From Bryobacteraceae bacterium (GTDB lineage: Bacteria; Acidobacteriota; Terriglobia; Bryobacterales; Bryobacteraceae): a DNA stretch of 34,815 nucleotides. The position numbers were made by a program, and so were the translations under genes. The stretch is taken from NCBI GenBank assembly GCA_025062235.1, contig JANXAE010000021.1:1-34815 (forward strand). Reading direction: 5' to 3'. How positions within the stretch are numbered: the stretch's first letter is position 1; every line of letters starts with the position of its first letter. Positions 17,550 to 24,649 of this stretch are shown in pieces. A model generated the notes under the pieces. That model searched no databases and had not been told where the DNA came from. It saw only the letters and a list, made by a program, of their open reading frames with translations.

Positions 17550-18551
17550 GTGGACGGGCTGCGTGTGCGGCTCTGCGTCGCTTACGCTTGCGCGCTGACG
17601 TCCTACGCCTTGGCCGGCGCGCAGGGCGGCGAGCTGCGGGCCGGTGCGGCGCGCGTCAAGCCGGAGTTCCAATCGCGCGCAGCTTCCTGGACGCGGGGTG
17701 TCGAGGACGCTATCCTCCGGTCTGTCCGCCAAGCCAGCGACGGTCTCCAGCCCGCCAGGTTCGGCGTCGCCAAGGGCAAGGCATACGTGAACACCAATCG
17801 GCGGGCGCCGATGGCTGACGGCAGTTGGGGCCTGGGCATGAACCCGCAAGGACCCTCCGACAAGACCCTCGCCGCGGTGAAGTTCGAGAGGCTCTCCGGC
17901 GAGCCCATCGCCATCCTGATGAACTACCCGGTCCATGGCACCGTCATGGGACCCCGCAATCACCTCATCACCGGCGACCTGCCGGGCGCTGCGACGCAAT
18001 ACGTGGAACAGCGCCTGGGCGATCGCGCCGTCGCACTGTGGACCAGCGCAGCTTCCGGCGAGCAGAATCCCATTTACGCTACGCAGGACCGTTTCGACCG
18101 CGTGGACGCGCTGGCGCGCATCCTCGGAGAAGAAACGCTCCGCCTGCTCCCGCCCATCCGCACCACTGCCCGGGCCCGCATCTGGGGCGCCCAGCGCGTG
18201 GTGACGTGTCCGGGTCAAAAGCGTGCGGATGCCTCGGCGCCGCCGCGTCCTCCGATTCGCTTCCTGGAGGCGGAGCCGGTTGCCATCCGGCTCTCCCTGC
18301 TCAGAGTCGGTCATGCGGTCCTCGCTGGCGTGGCCGGAGAAGTGCTGACAATGATCGGTGAGCGCTTGAAAGCGGAATCGCCGTTTGCCAACACCTTCAT
18401 GGTCACGCATTGCAACGACGCAGTCGGGTACATCCCGGACGATGCCGCCTACGATCAGGTGAGCTACGAAATCGTGGTTTCGCCTCTCGAGCGCGGCTGC
18501 GCGGAAAACGCCATCGTCAACGCACTGGTGGAAATGATGGAGCAACCCTGA
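17550..18551 (+). CDS. Neutral/alkaline ceramidase-like secreted protein with a missing N-terminal half
   Basis: A protein of about 333 residues. After a probable signal peptide (VRLCVAYACALTSYALAGAQ) it has GELRAGAARV, the usual start of the ceramidase-like fold in these bacteria. It then jumps to SWTRGVEDAILRSVRQASDGLQPARFGVAKGKAYVNTNRR and continues normally through GLGMNPQGPSDKT, INYPVHGTVMG-like MNYPVHGTVMG, WTSAASGEQNP and GYIPDDAAYDQVSYE. From memory of the family, about 100-150 residues holding DITPP and the metal-binding THTHS motif are absent. The gene may therefore encode an inactive product. The start is uncertain: GTG 17550, GTG 17565 or ATG 17511. GH3 begins 12 bp after its stop, so the two are probably one operon. 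The family cleaves the amide of ceramides in eukaryotes and pathogens, but environmental homologues are uncharacterised. Confidence 0.75.
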   Translation: MDGLRVRLCVAYACALTSYALAGAQGGELRAGAARVKPEFQSRAASWTRGVEDAILRSVRQASDGLQPARFGVAKGKAYVNTNRRAPMADGSWGLGMNPQGPSDKTLAAVKFERLSGEPIAILMNYPVHGTVMGPRNHLITGDLPGAATQYVEQRLGDRAVALWTSAASGEQNPIYATQDRFDRVDALARILGEETLRLLPPIRTTARARIWGAQRVVTCPGQKRADASAPPRPPIRFLEAEPVAIRLSLLRVGHAVLAGVAGEVLTMIGERLKAESPFANTFMVTHCNDAVGYIPDDAAYDQVSYEIVVSPLERGCAENAIVNALVEMMEQP

Positions 18552-18563
18552 AGGAGGACCCTC

Positions 18564-20900
18564 ATGGGGAAGAAAGGCGCCCGTCTGATGTGGCTTGCGG
18601 CAATGCTGGCCGGCGCGTCGGTCCCCCTCCGGCAACAGCCCGTCTATCTCGATTCCCGCCAACCCATCGAACGTCGGGTCGAGGACCTTCTCGGGCGCAT
18701 GACGCTCGAAGAGAAGGTCGGGCAGATGAACATGCCTTGCGTTTATCGGGCCGAGATGGGCGGCGGGGCGACGAACACCGGCGAAACCGTCCTGCGCTAC
18801 GTGGAGGTGAAGAAGGAATCCTGCCGGAGATTCGCTGAAGGAACGCACCTGCCGGGACTGGGCCCGGGAGGCGGTTTCTTCACCCTGGCTGACAATGTGT
18901 TGCCCGGAGGCCCGCGCCAGCAGGCGGAGTTCTTCAACGAACTCCAGCGCATCGCACTCACCCGCACGCGCCTGAAGATCCCTCTGTTGCAAATCGAGGA
19001 GGGTACGCACGGGCTGATGTGCTCGGGCGGCACCGTCTTCCCCGAAGGGCCCGCCCTGGGCAGCACGTGGAACGTAGACCTGCTCGAGCGCGTCTATGCG
19101 GCCGCCGCGCACGAAGCTCGCGCCGTGGGCATCCATGCGCTGTTCACCCTGGTGATCGAGCCCATCCGCGACCCTCGCATGGGCAGGAACCAGGAAGCCT
19201 ACAGCGAGGATCCCTATCTCACCGCGCGGATCGCTGAGGCGATCGTGCGCGGCGCGCAGGGCGACGACGTGGCGCGACCGGACAAGGTGGTGGCGGGCCT
19301 TTGCCACTATCCAGGCCAGAGCCAGCCCGTCAGCGGACTGGAGCGCGGCGCCATGGAAATCTCCGAGCGCACCCTGCGAGAGGTGTTCCTGCCGCCGTGG
19401 GTCGCCGGCATCCGCAAGCGCGGAGCGCTGGGCGTCATGGCCACCTATCCCGCCATTGACGGGGTGGCGGCGCACGCCTCCGAAAAGCTGCTGACCAGGA
19501 TCCTCCGCGAGGAGCTCGGCTTCCGCGGCCTGGTCTTCGCCGAAGGCATGGGCCTCACGACGATCATCCAGGAGCGCCACGCGGCCGATCAGGGCCAGGC
19601 GGGCTTGCTGGCGCTCACGGCGGGGGTGGACGTCGGCATCTCGTACGAACCCGCTTTCATGCTCGAGCTCATCGAGGGCGTGCGCAAGGGACGCGTTCCG
19701 CTCGAGCTGGTGGACCGCGCCGTTCGGCGGATCCTCTGGCTGAAGTTCCGGCTTGGCCTGTTCGAAAGACCGTACGTGGATGTGGAGGAAGCGGTGCGAG
19801 GCGTGCCGCGTGAAGAGCACCGGCGCCTGGCGCTTCAGGCGGCGCGCGAGGGGATCGTGCTGCTCAAGAACCAGGGCAACCTGCTGCCTCTCGATCCGCG
19901 CGCCATCCGCACGATCGCGGTGATCGGACCCAACGCGCACGACGAACGCAACCAGCTCGGCGACTACACCTCGAAGATCATCCTCCAGGACATCGTGACA
20001 GTGCTCGAAGGGATCCGCGCCCGGCTCGGACCGCATGCGCGGGTCCTGCACGTCAAGGGCTGCAACGTGACCGGCGAGGAGCTCAATCAGATTCGCGAAG
20101 CGCAGGAGGCGGCGCGCCAGGCGCAGGTGGCGGTGGTCGTCGTGGGCGAATCGCGCCAGACCAACGGCGAAGGACGCGACGCGGTCAGCCTCGACCTGAC
20201 CGGCTTGCAGGAGGATCTCATCAAGGCCGTTCATGCCACCGGCACGCCGACGGTGGTCGTGCTGATCAACGGGCGGCCGCTTTCCATCCGCTGGGTCGCC
20301 GAACACGTTCCGGCCATCGTGGAGGCCTGGCTCCCTGGCGAACAAGGCGGCCGGGCCGTGGCCGAGGTGCTGTTCGGCGACGTGAACCCCACTGGACGCC
20401 TCCCGGTGACCGTTCCGCGCCACGTGGGCCAGTTGCCGGTGTATTACAACCACACGGCGACGAAAGCAGCGCGGATGAAGGGGCGCGGATACGTGGACAT
20501 GGAGGCGACCCCGCTCTGGGAATTCGGGTACGGCCTGAGTTACACCCGCTTCGAGTACCGCGACCTGCGCATCCACCCGGCCGTGATTCCGCGCGATGGG
20601 TCGGTGAAGGTCGGCCTGAAAGTGAGGAATGCGGGCCCACGGGCCGGCGCTGAAGTCGTGCAGCTTTATCTGAACGACTTGATCAGCACCGTCTCGCGTC
20701 CCCTGAAGGAGCTTCGGGGCTTCGTCAAGGTGTGGTTGGAGCCCGGCGAGGAGCGCGAGGTCGTCTTCACCTTGGGGCCCGAGGAGCTGAGCCTCCTCGA
20801 CCAGAACTTGCGCTGGACCGTGGAACCGGGGGACTTCGAAGTGCTGATCGGCGCCTCGTCGGAGGATATCCGGCTGCGCGGCCGCTTCACCGTGCAGTGA
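18564..20900 (+). CDS. Glycoside hydrolase family 3 protein, exported
   Basis: A 778-residue protein with an N-terminal signal segment (about 1-24), an (alpha/beta)8 domain (about 30-385), an alpha/beta sandwich domain (about 420-630; LVLLKNQGNLLPLDP-type segment, VIGPNAHDERNQLGDY) and a C-terminal fibronectin-III-like domain (about 680-770). GH3 enzymes remove terminal beta-glucose, xylose or related residues from glycans. Two active-site positions are unusual. The segment that normally carries the catalytic Asp (usual SDW/SDG) reads VFAEGMG, with Glu327. The usual KH pair reads CH (Cys247-His248, LCHYPGQS). I believe a subgroup of GH3 shares these changes, so the protein may be a divergent active subgroup rather than a dead one. 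AGGAGG lies 8 nt before the ATG. Confidence 0.93.
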   Translation: MGKKGARLMWLAAMLAGASVPLRQQPVYLDSRQPIERRVEDLLGRMTLEEKVGQMNMPCVYRAEMGGGATNTGETVLRYVEVKKESCRRFAEGTHLPGLGPGGGFFTLADNVLPGGPRQQAEFFNELQRIALTRTRLKIPLLQIEEGTHGLMCSGGTVFPEGPALGSTWNVDLLERVYAAAAHEARAVGIHALFTLVIEPIRDPRMGRNQEAYSEDPYLTARIAEAIVRGAQGDDVARPDKVVAGLCHYPGQSQPVSGLERGAMEISERTLREVFLPPWVAGIRKRGALGVMATYPAIDGVAAHASEKLLTRILREELGFRGLVFAEGMGLTTIIQERHAADQGQAGLLALTAGVDVGISYEPAFMLELIEGVRKGRVPLELVDRAVRRILWLKFRLGLFERPYVDVEEAVRGVPREEHRRLALQAAREGIVLLKNQGNLLPLDPRAIRTIAVIGPNAHDERNQLGDYTSKIILQDIVTVLEGIRARLGPHARVLHVKGCNVTGEELNQIREAQEAARQAQVAVVVVGESRQTNGEGRDAVSLDLTGLQEDLIKAVHATGTPTVVVLINGRPLSIRWVAEHVPAIVEAWLPGEQGGRAVAEVLFGDVNPTGRLPVTVPRHVGQLPVYYNHTATKAARMKGRGYVDMEATPLWEFGYGLSYTRFEYRDLRIHPAVIPRDGSVKVGLKVRNAGPRAGAEVVQLYLNDLISTVSRPLKELRGFVKVWLEPGEEREVVFTLGPEELSLLDQNLRWTVEPGDFEVLIGASSEDIRLRGRFTVQ

Positions 20901-20912
20901 GCTCGCCCGGTT

Positions 20913-21842
20913 TCAGCGCCCCGCTGCGCGCCGGAGGCGGTCGAGCACCGGGATCCACTCCGGCAGCTCAGGAGGTCGTTCGACCGCGATCCAGTCCCAG
21001 CCCTCAGCGTCGAGCGTGTGCAAAGTATCGTACAGGCGAGCCGCGTAGGCCACGGCATCCGAAGGCATGCGGACGCTGCGTGCGGCCGCCGCCGGCCTGC
21101 CGATCCACAAATAAGCGCCGCGGCCCGGCGGCAGCACGCCATCGGTGACGAGGACGAGTGGGGTGCGCGGGCTGTAGTGGCGCGGATGAAGGCCAGGGGA
21201 AGGATGAGGCAGGCCGTCCTCGATCCGGCCGGCGACCTCGACCGGCCCGATCACCTCCTCGATCTGTCGGCGCAGGATCATTCCGGGCCGTAGCAAGCGG
21301 GGCGGTCCGGCCAGCCAGAGCACGGTGGATTCGAGGCCCACCTGCGTCGGCCCTCCGTCGAGAATCATATCCACCGAGTCTCCCAAGGCGCGGCGCACGT
21401 GCTCGGCAGTCGTAGGCGACAGTTCGGTGAACCGATTGGCGCTGGGCGCGGCGATCGGAACGCCCGCCGTGCGGATCAACTCCAGTGCCACCGGGTGTGC
21501 TGGCATGCGCAAGCCGACCGTATCGAGACCGGCGGTGACCTCAGCCGGGATGCAGGCCGCTTTCGGCAGCACCAGCGTCAACGGACCGGGCCAGAAGCGC
21601 TGGGCCAGCCGTTCGGCTTCCGGGGGCCACTCGCGCGCCAATCTCCGCGCCATCTCGGGCGAATCCACGTGGACGATCAGCGGGCTGGTGACCGGCCGTC
21701 CTTTCACCTGGAAGATGCGGCGCACCGCCGCACGATCCAGCGCGTTGGCTCCCAGGCCGTAGACCGTCTCCGTCGGGAATGCCACCAGCCCGCCTGCGCG
21801 GATCAGCTCGGCCGCGCGCTCGATATCCCGGCTGCAGACCAT
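20913..21842 (-). CDS. tsaC: L-threonylcarbamoyladenylate synthase (Sua5/YwlC type)
   Basis: Makes threonylcarbamoyl-AMP from threonine, bicarbonate and ATP, the first step of the universal t6A37 tRNA modification. The YrdC domain occupies about residues 1-190: GLVAFPTETVYGLGANA, VKGRP, PLIVHVDS, FWPGPLTLVL, VGLRMPAHPVA, APSANRF and LESTVLWL. A C-terminal Sua5 domain (about 215-309; PSPGLHPRHYSPRTPL) makes it the long form. ATG at 21842 is chosen, 8 bp after the prfB stop. The frame is open to 21902, but the added residues would overlap prfB and resemble nothing. It sits behind prfB, another translation gene, and is probably co-transcribed. Confidence 0.93.
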   Translation of the reverse strand: MVCSRDIERAAELIRAGGLVAFPTETVYGLGANALDRAAVRRIFQVKGRPVTSPLIVHVDSPEMARRLAREWPPEAERLAQRFWPGPLTLVLPKAACIPAEVTAGLDTVGLRMPAHPVALELIRTAGVPIAAPSANRFTELSPTTAEHVRRALGDSVDMILDGGPTQVGLESTVLWLAGPPRLLRPGMILRRQIEEVIGPVEVAGRIEDGLPHPSPGLHPRHYSPRTPLVLVTDGVLPPGRGAYLWIGRPAAAARSVRMPSDAVAYAARLYDTLHTLDAEGWDWIAVERPPELPEWIPVLDRLRRAAGR

Positions 21843-21850
21843 CGCAGGCG

Positions 21851-22985
21851 TCAATCGGGCAGGTCGCGATCCTCGCCCGCAAGCTTGCCGGTCTTGCGCC
21901 ACACCAGGAACGCCCGCATGAAGGGATCCAGGTCGCCGTCCAGCACCCGGTCCACATCGCCGACGGTGAGCCGCGTGCGAAGATCCTTGACCATGCGATA
22001 GGGCGCCAGCACGTAGCTGCGGATCTGGCTGCCGAAATCAATGTCGGCCTTGCTTTCCTCGAGCCTTCGCTCCTCCTCGCGCCGCTTTTCGAGTTCCAGC
22101 TCGTAGAGCCGCGCCCGCAGCTGTTTCATGGCCATCTCCCGGTTCTTGTGCTGGGAACGCTCGTTCTGGCACTGCACCACGATGCCGGTGGGCAGGTGCA
22201 CGATGCGTACGGCCGAGTCCGTGCGGTTGACGTGCTGGCCCCCGTGGCCGCTGGCGCGGAAAGTGTCTATCCGCAGGTCCTCGGGGCGGATCTCGATCTT
22301 GATCTCGTCGTCCACCTGCGGGTAGACGAAGACGCTGGCGAAGGAGGTGTGTCGCCGCGCGTTTGCGTCGAAGGGCGAAATGCGCACCAGGCGGTGCACG
22401 CCGATCTCGGACTGGAGCAGGCCGTAGGCATAGTCGCCGTTGACCTCGAAGGTCACGGATTTGATGCCTGCCACTTCCCCGTCCAACCGGTCCGTGATCA
22501 CGGTCCCGAAACCCTTGCGTTCGGCCCAGCGGAGGTACATCCGAAGCAGCATCTCGGCCCAGTCCTGGCTCTCGGTGCCGCCGGCTCCGGGGTGAATCGT
22601 GACGATCGCACTGCGATGATCGTTTTCCCCGGAAAGCAGCATGCGGGTCTCCAGCTCTTCCAGCCGCGCCGAAAGCGCGCGCATCTCCTGACGGATGTCG
22701 GCGCCCACCTCTTCGCCTTCGCGGCCCAGCTCGATGAGCGTTTCCAGATCCGACAGGGCGCGCGCAATTCCCGCATCCTCGGCGATGTCCTCTTCCAGCC
22801 GTTTGCGCTCGCGCAGGATTTTCTGGCTCCGTTCAGGCTGACCCCAGAAATCCGGCGCTGCGATCTGCCGCTCGAGTTCCGCCAGGCGGGCTTTCTTGGC
22901 CGGGACGTCAAAGATAGCCCCGCACAGCTTCAGCTTGCTGGCGGAGCGCCTCGTATTCCCTTTCCAGTTCTTCGAGGATCGTCAT
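21851..22985 (-). CDS. prfB: Peptide chain release factor 2, expressed by programmed +1 frameshift
   Basis: RF2 ends translation at UGA and UAA. The first 25 codons run from ATG 22985 (MTILEELEREYEALRQQAEA, then VRGYL) to an in-frame TGA at 22908-22910. Reading must slip +1 at CTT TGA C and continues as DVPAKKARLAEL in the next frame to 21851, giving about 377 residues. The site keeps the classic elements: slippery CTT before TGA followed by C, the RGYL peptide, and a GGGG Shine-Dalgarno-like element three bases upstream of CTT. Low RF2 stalls at the UGA and allows the shift, so RF2 controls its own level. The RF2 tripeptide SPF (VRISPFDANARR) and the catalytic GGQ (residues 248-250) are present. 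tsaC follows at 8 bp. Confidence 0.97.
22908..22916 (-). promoter_or_regulatory. prfB programmed +1 frameshift site
   Basis: On the minus strand TAT CTT TGA C follows CGGGGC. Ribosomes slip from CTT to TTT at the slow UGA codon when RF2 is scarce. The arrangement matches the well-studied E. coli site apart from a shorter G run in the Shine-Dalgarno-like element. Confidence 0.93.
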
Positions 22986-23020
22986 CGTTGGGACATGCGC
23001 GGATCTGCGCTTTCGTCTTC

Positions 23021-23026
23021 ATTCTA
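23021..23026 (-). promoter_or_regulatory. Candidate -10 element upstream of prfB
   Basis: The minus strand reads GCGCTAGAAT, about 36 bp before the prfB ATG. It is the same GCTAGAAT string that precedes tRNA-Sec. No clear -35 was found. Confidence 0.4.
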
Positions 23027-23081
23027 GCGCAGCCGGTCTTTGGGTTTCCCGCTTGCGAGAGCGACCGGCCGCAAATCGGGC

Positions 23082-23270
23082 TCAACGAGCCAGCCGCTCC
23101 AGGAGATGGTTGACCATCTCCAGCCTGCGGCGCAACTGGTCGCGAACTTCGCACGTGCGCGTGCGATGGATCTCTGCCGGCAGTTCGGCTCGCTCCCGCT
23201 CGAGCAACTCGACGATCAGATCCAGTTCCTCCCGGCTGAACACCGGGGTCGGCTGAACAGCGGCCCCCAT
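23082..23270 (-). CDS. Small helical protein of unknown function (62 residues)
   Basis: Starts at ATG 23270 with a strong ribosome-binding site (GGGAGGTGA, 3 nt before the ATG). The protein is almost entirely amphipathic helix, rich in Glu, Arg and Leu (ELDLIVELLERERAELPAEI, then a second helix to LLERLAR), with one Cys and no signal peptide or membrane segment. It looks like a small alpha-hairpin or coiled-coil protein. It lies between prfB and the phosphoesterase in the same orientation, with gaps of 80-100 bp. I do not recognise the family. Confidence that it is a real gene rests on the ribosome-binding site and composition. Confidence 0.65.
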   Translation of the reverse strand: MGAAVQPTPVFSREELDLIVELLERERAELPAEIHRTRTCEVRDQLRRRLEMVNHLLERLAR

Positions 23271-23351
23271 CGCTCACCTCCCGGAACCCTACCCAGTTTC
23301 AATGTAGCACTGCCGCGCCCGGCGGCCAAGAGCCTTCCAAGGCCGGTCCGC

Positions 23352-23954
23352 TCAGAGGGGCGCCAGCTCCAGCAAATGCCCTCGCTTGCCAACGCTGAAA
23401 GCCTGCGTCCGCCCGAGCTGCACCGCGATGCCCTCGGCCTCGTGGATGTGGCCGCAGAAAAGGTACGCCGGCTGCACGCGCTCGACGAACTCGCGCAGGG
23501 AACGGCTGCCGGCGTGCACGCCCTCGCGGACACGGTCCAGGGGAGTGTTCCAGGGCGGGCAATGGCAGATGAGCACCAGCGGTTCGAGCGAAGCGAATTT
23601 CTCCAGCCGTCGGGCGATCTCCTCTTCGCTGTACTCGCCGGGTGTGTCGAACGGCGTGGGATTCGAATAGCCGAGACCGGCGATATGATAGCCCGCGACC
23701 CGGAAGCTCCGTTCGTGGAAGTCATTCAGCCCCCACCGCCGGGCGAAGCTCGCCACCGCCTCGGCAGACTCGTGGTTTCCGGGCAGCACCCACACACGCT
23801 CGCCGCGGGCGGCCAGCAAAGGACCCAGCCGGTCGAGGCCACGCCCCCAACTGCTCAGATCGCCGGCCGCGAAATAATAGTCGGCCTCGATGGCCATCAA
23901 GCGTTGCAAGGCAGCTTCGTCGCCGTGAATGTCGGAGAACACCAGAAGTTTCAT
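23352..23954 (-). CDS. Calcineurin-like metallophosphoesterase
   Basis: A 200-residue two-metal phosphoesterase. The family blocks are intact: FSDIHGD (residues 6-12, first Asp and His), AAGDLSSWG (second metal), LPGNHE, ICHCPPWNTPLD and FCGHIHE (the last GHxH). The substrate may be a phosphodiester, nucleotide or phosphoprotein and cannot be told. ATG at 23954 gives MKLLVFSDIHGD, the canonical start. It is 54 bp behind the candidate immunity gene and could share the T6SS transcript, but nothing in the sequence ties it to secretion. Confidence 0.9.
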   Translation of the reverse strand: MKLLVFSDIHGDEAALQRLMAIEADYYFAAGDLSSWGRGLDRLGPLLAARGERVWVLPGNHESAEAVASFARRWGLNDFHERSFRVAGYHIAGLGYSNPTPFDTPGEYSEEEIARRLEKFASLEPLVLICHCPPWNTPLDRVREGVHAGSRSLREFVERVQPAYLFCGHIHEAEGIAVQLGRTQAFSVGKRGHLLELAPL

Positions 23955-24008
23955 GGCCCGCGCTACCGGCGCCCGTGGAAAACAGGCCGCACCCTGCGGT
24001 GGCGCCAT

Positions 24009-24644
24009 TCACCTCTCCACCAACACCCGCAGATTAGCGACCCTGGCCTCGGCGCGCAACTCGACTTGGTGATCCACAGCGTCAACGGGAAGCAGCCAAA
24101 CCTCAGTTCCTCCGATCTCTTGCCTCTGGACGCCGGGCACCGCCGAGGAAGGCACCACCCCGAGCAAAAACGTCACTCGTTCGAAAACCGCCTGCTTGGG
24201 CTCTCGCTTGGGCGGCAGTCCGGCAGGCGCCAACGGCAGCGGCAGCCGGAGCGAACGCCGGATCGTGCCGCCCGGCTCCAGCCGGGTAGCGTATGCCTGC
24301 GGAGGCACAGCGTAGGTCACGTTGGGGGGGATGGGCCGCAGGGCGCTGCGCAGCAACACGACGCTGTTGCCCGCCAGCTCGACGCGCGGGGCGCCGGGCT
24401 CTACGGCCACGCCCTCGGCCGTCACCCGAATGCTGACGTCAATGAGGAAAACCGGTTCGCGAGAACCGTTGCTGACAACGTAGTCGAGTTCCAACTGATC
24501 GGCCGTCGTTCGGAAGCTGGCGGCCAGCGTTACCGGGTACGTCATCTTGGCTTTTCTCCCACCATGTTCTCTGCCGCCCTGCGTTTCAGCCAGAGTCCAA
24601 ACTGCGATCGCCGAAAGTAGTAGCAGCCACCGCCTGGTGCGCAT
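24009..24644 (-). CDS. Exported protein of unknown function, candidate T6SS immunity protein
   Basis: A 211-residue protein I do not recognise. ATG at 24644 gives a basic start and a hydrophobic stretch (MRTRRWLLLLSAIAVWTLAE), a signal peptide or N-terminal anchor; a TTG at 24653 overlapping the upstream stop is an alternative. The rest is beta-strand-like with repeated short hydrophobic runs (LELDYVVSNG, PVFLIDVSIRV, RVELAGNSVVLL), consistent with a small beta sandwich. It begins 5 bp after the stop of the PAAR-metallopeptidase gene, the place where immunity genes usually sit. An exported immunity protein would imply that the toxin acts in the periplasm. This role is inference from position; no sequence motif shows it. 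Confidence 0.75.
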   Translation of the reverse strand: MRTRRWLLLLSAIAVWTLAETQGGREHGGRKAKMTYPVTLAASFRTTADQLELDYVVSNGSREPVFLIDVSIRVTAEGVAVEPGAPRVELAGNSVVLLRSALRPIPPNVTYAVPPQAYATRLEPGGTIRRSLRLPLPLAPAGLPPKREPKQAVFERVTFLLGVVPSSAVPGVQRQEIGGTEVWLLPVDAVDHQVELRAEARVANLRVLVER

Positions 24645-24649
24645 CAGGG

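Noticed and set aside
17250-20576. 1,108-codon minus-strand frame opposite the ceramidase-like and GH3 genes
   Set aside because: The plus strand carries well-supported proteins there, and the antisense translation matches no family.
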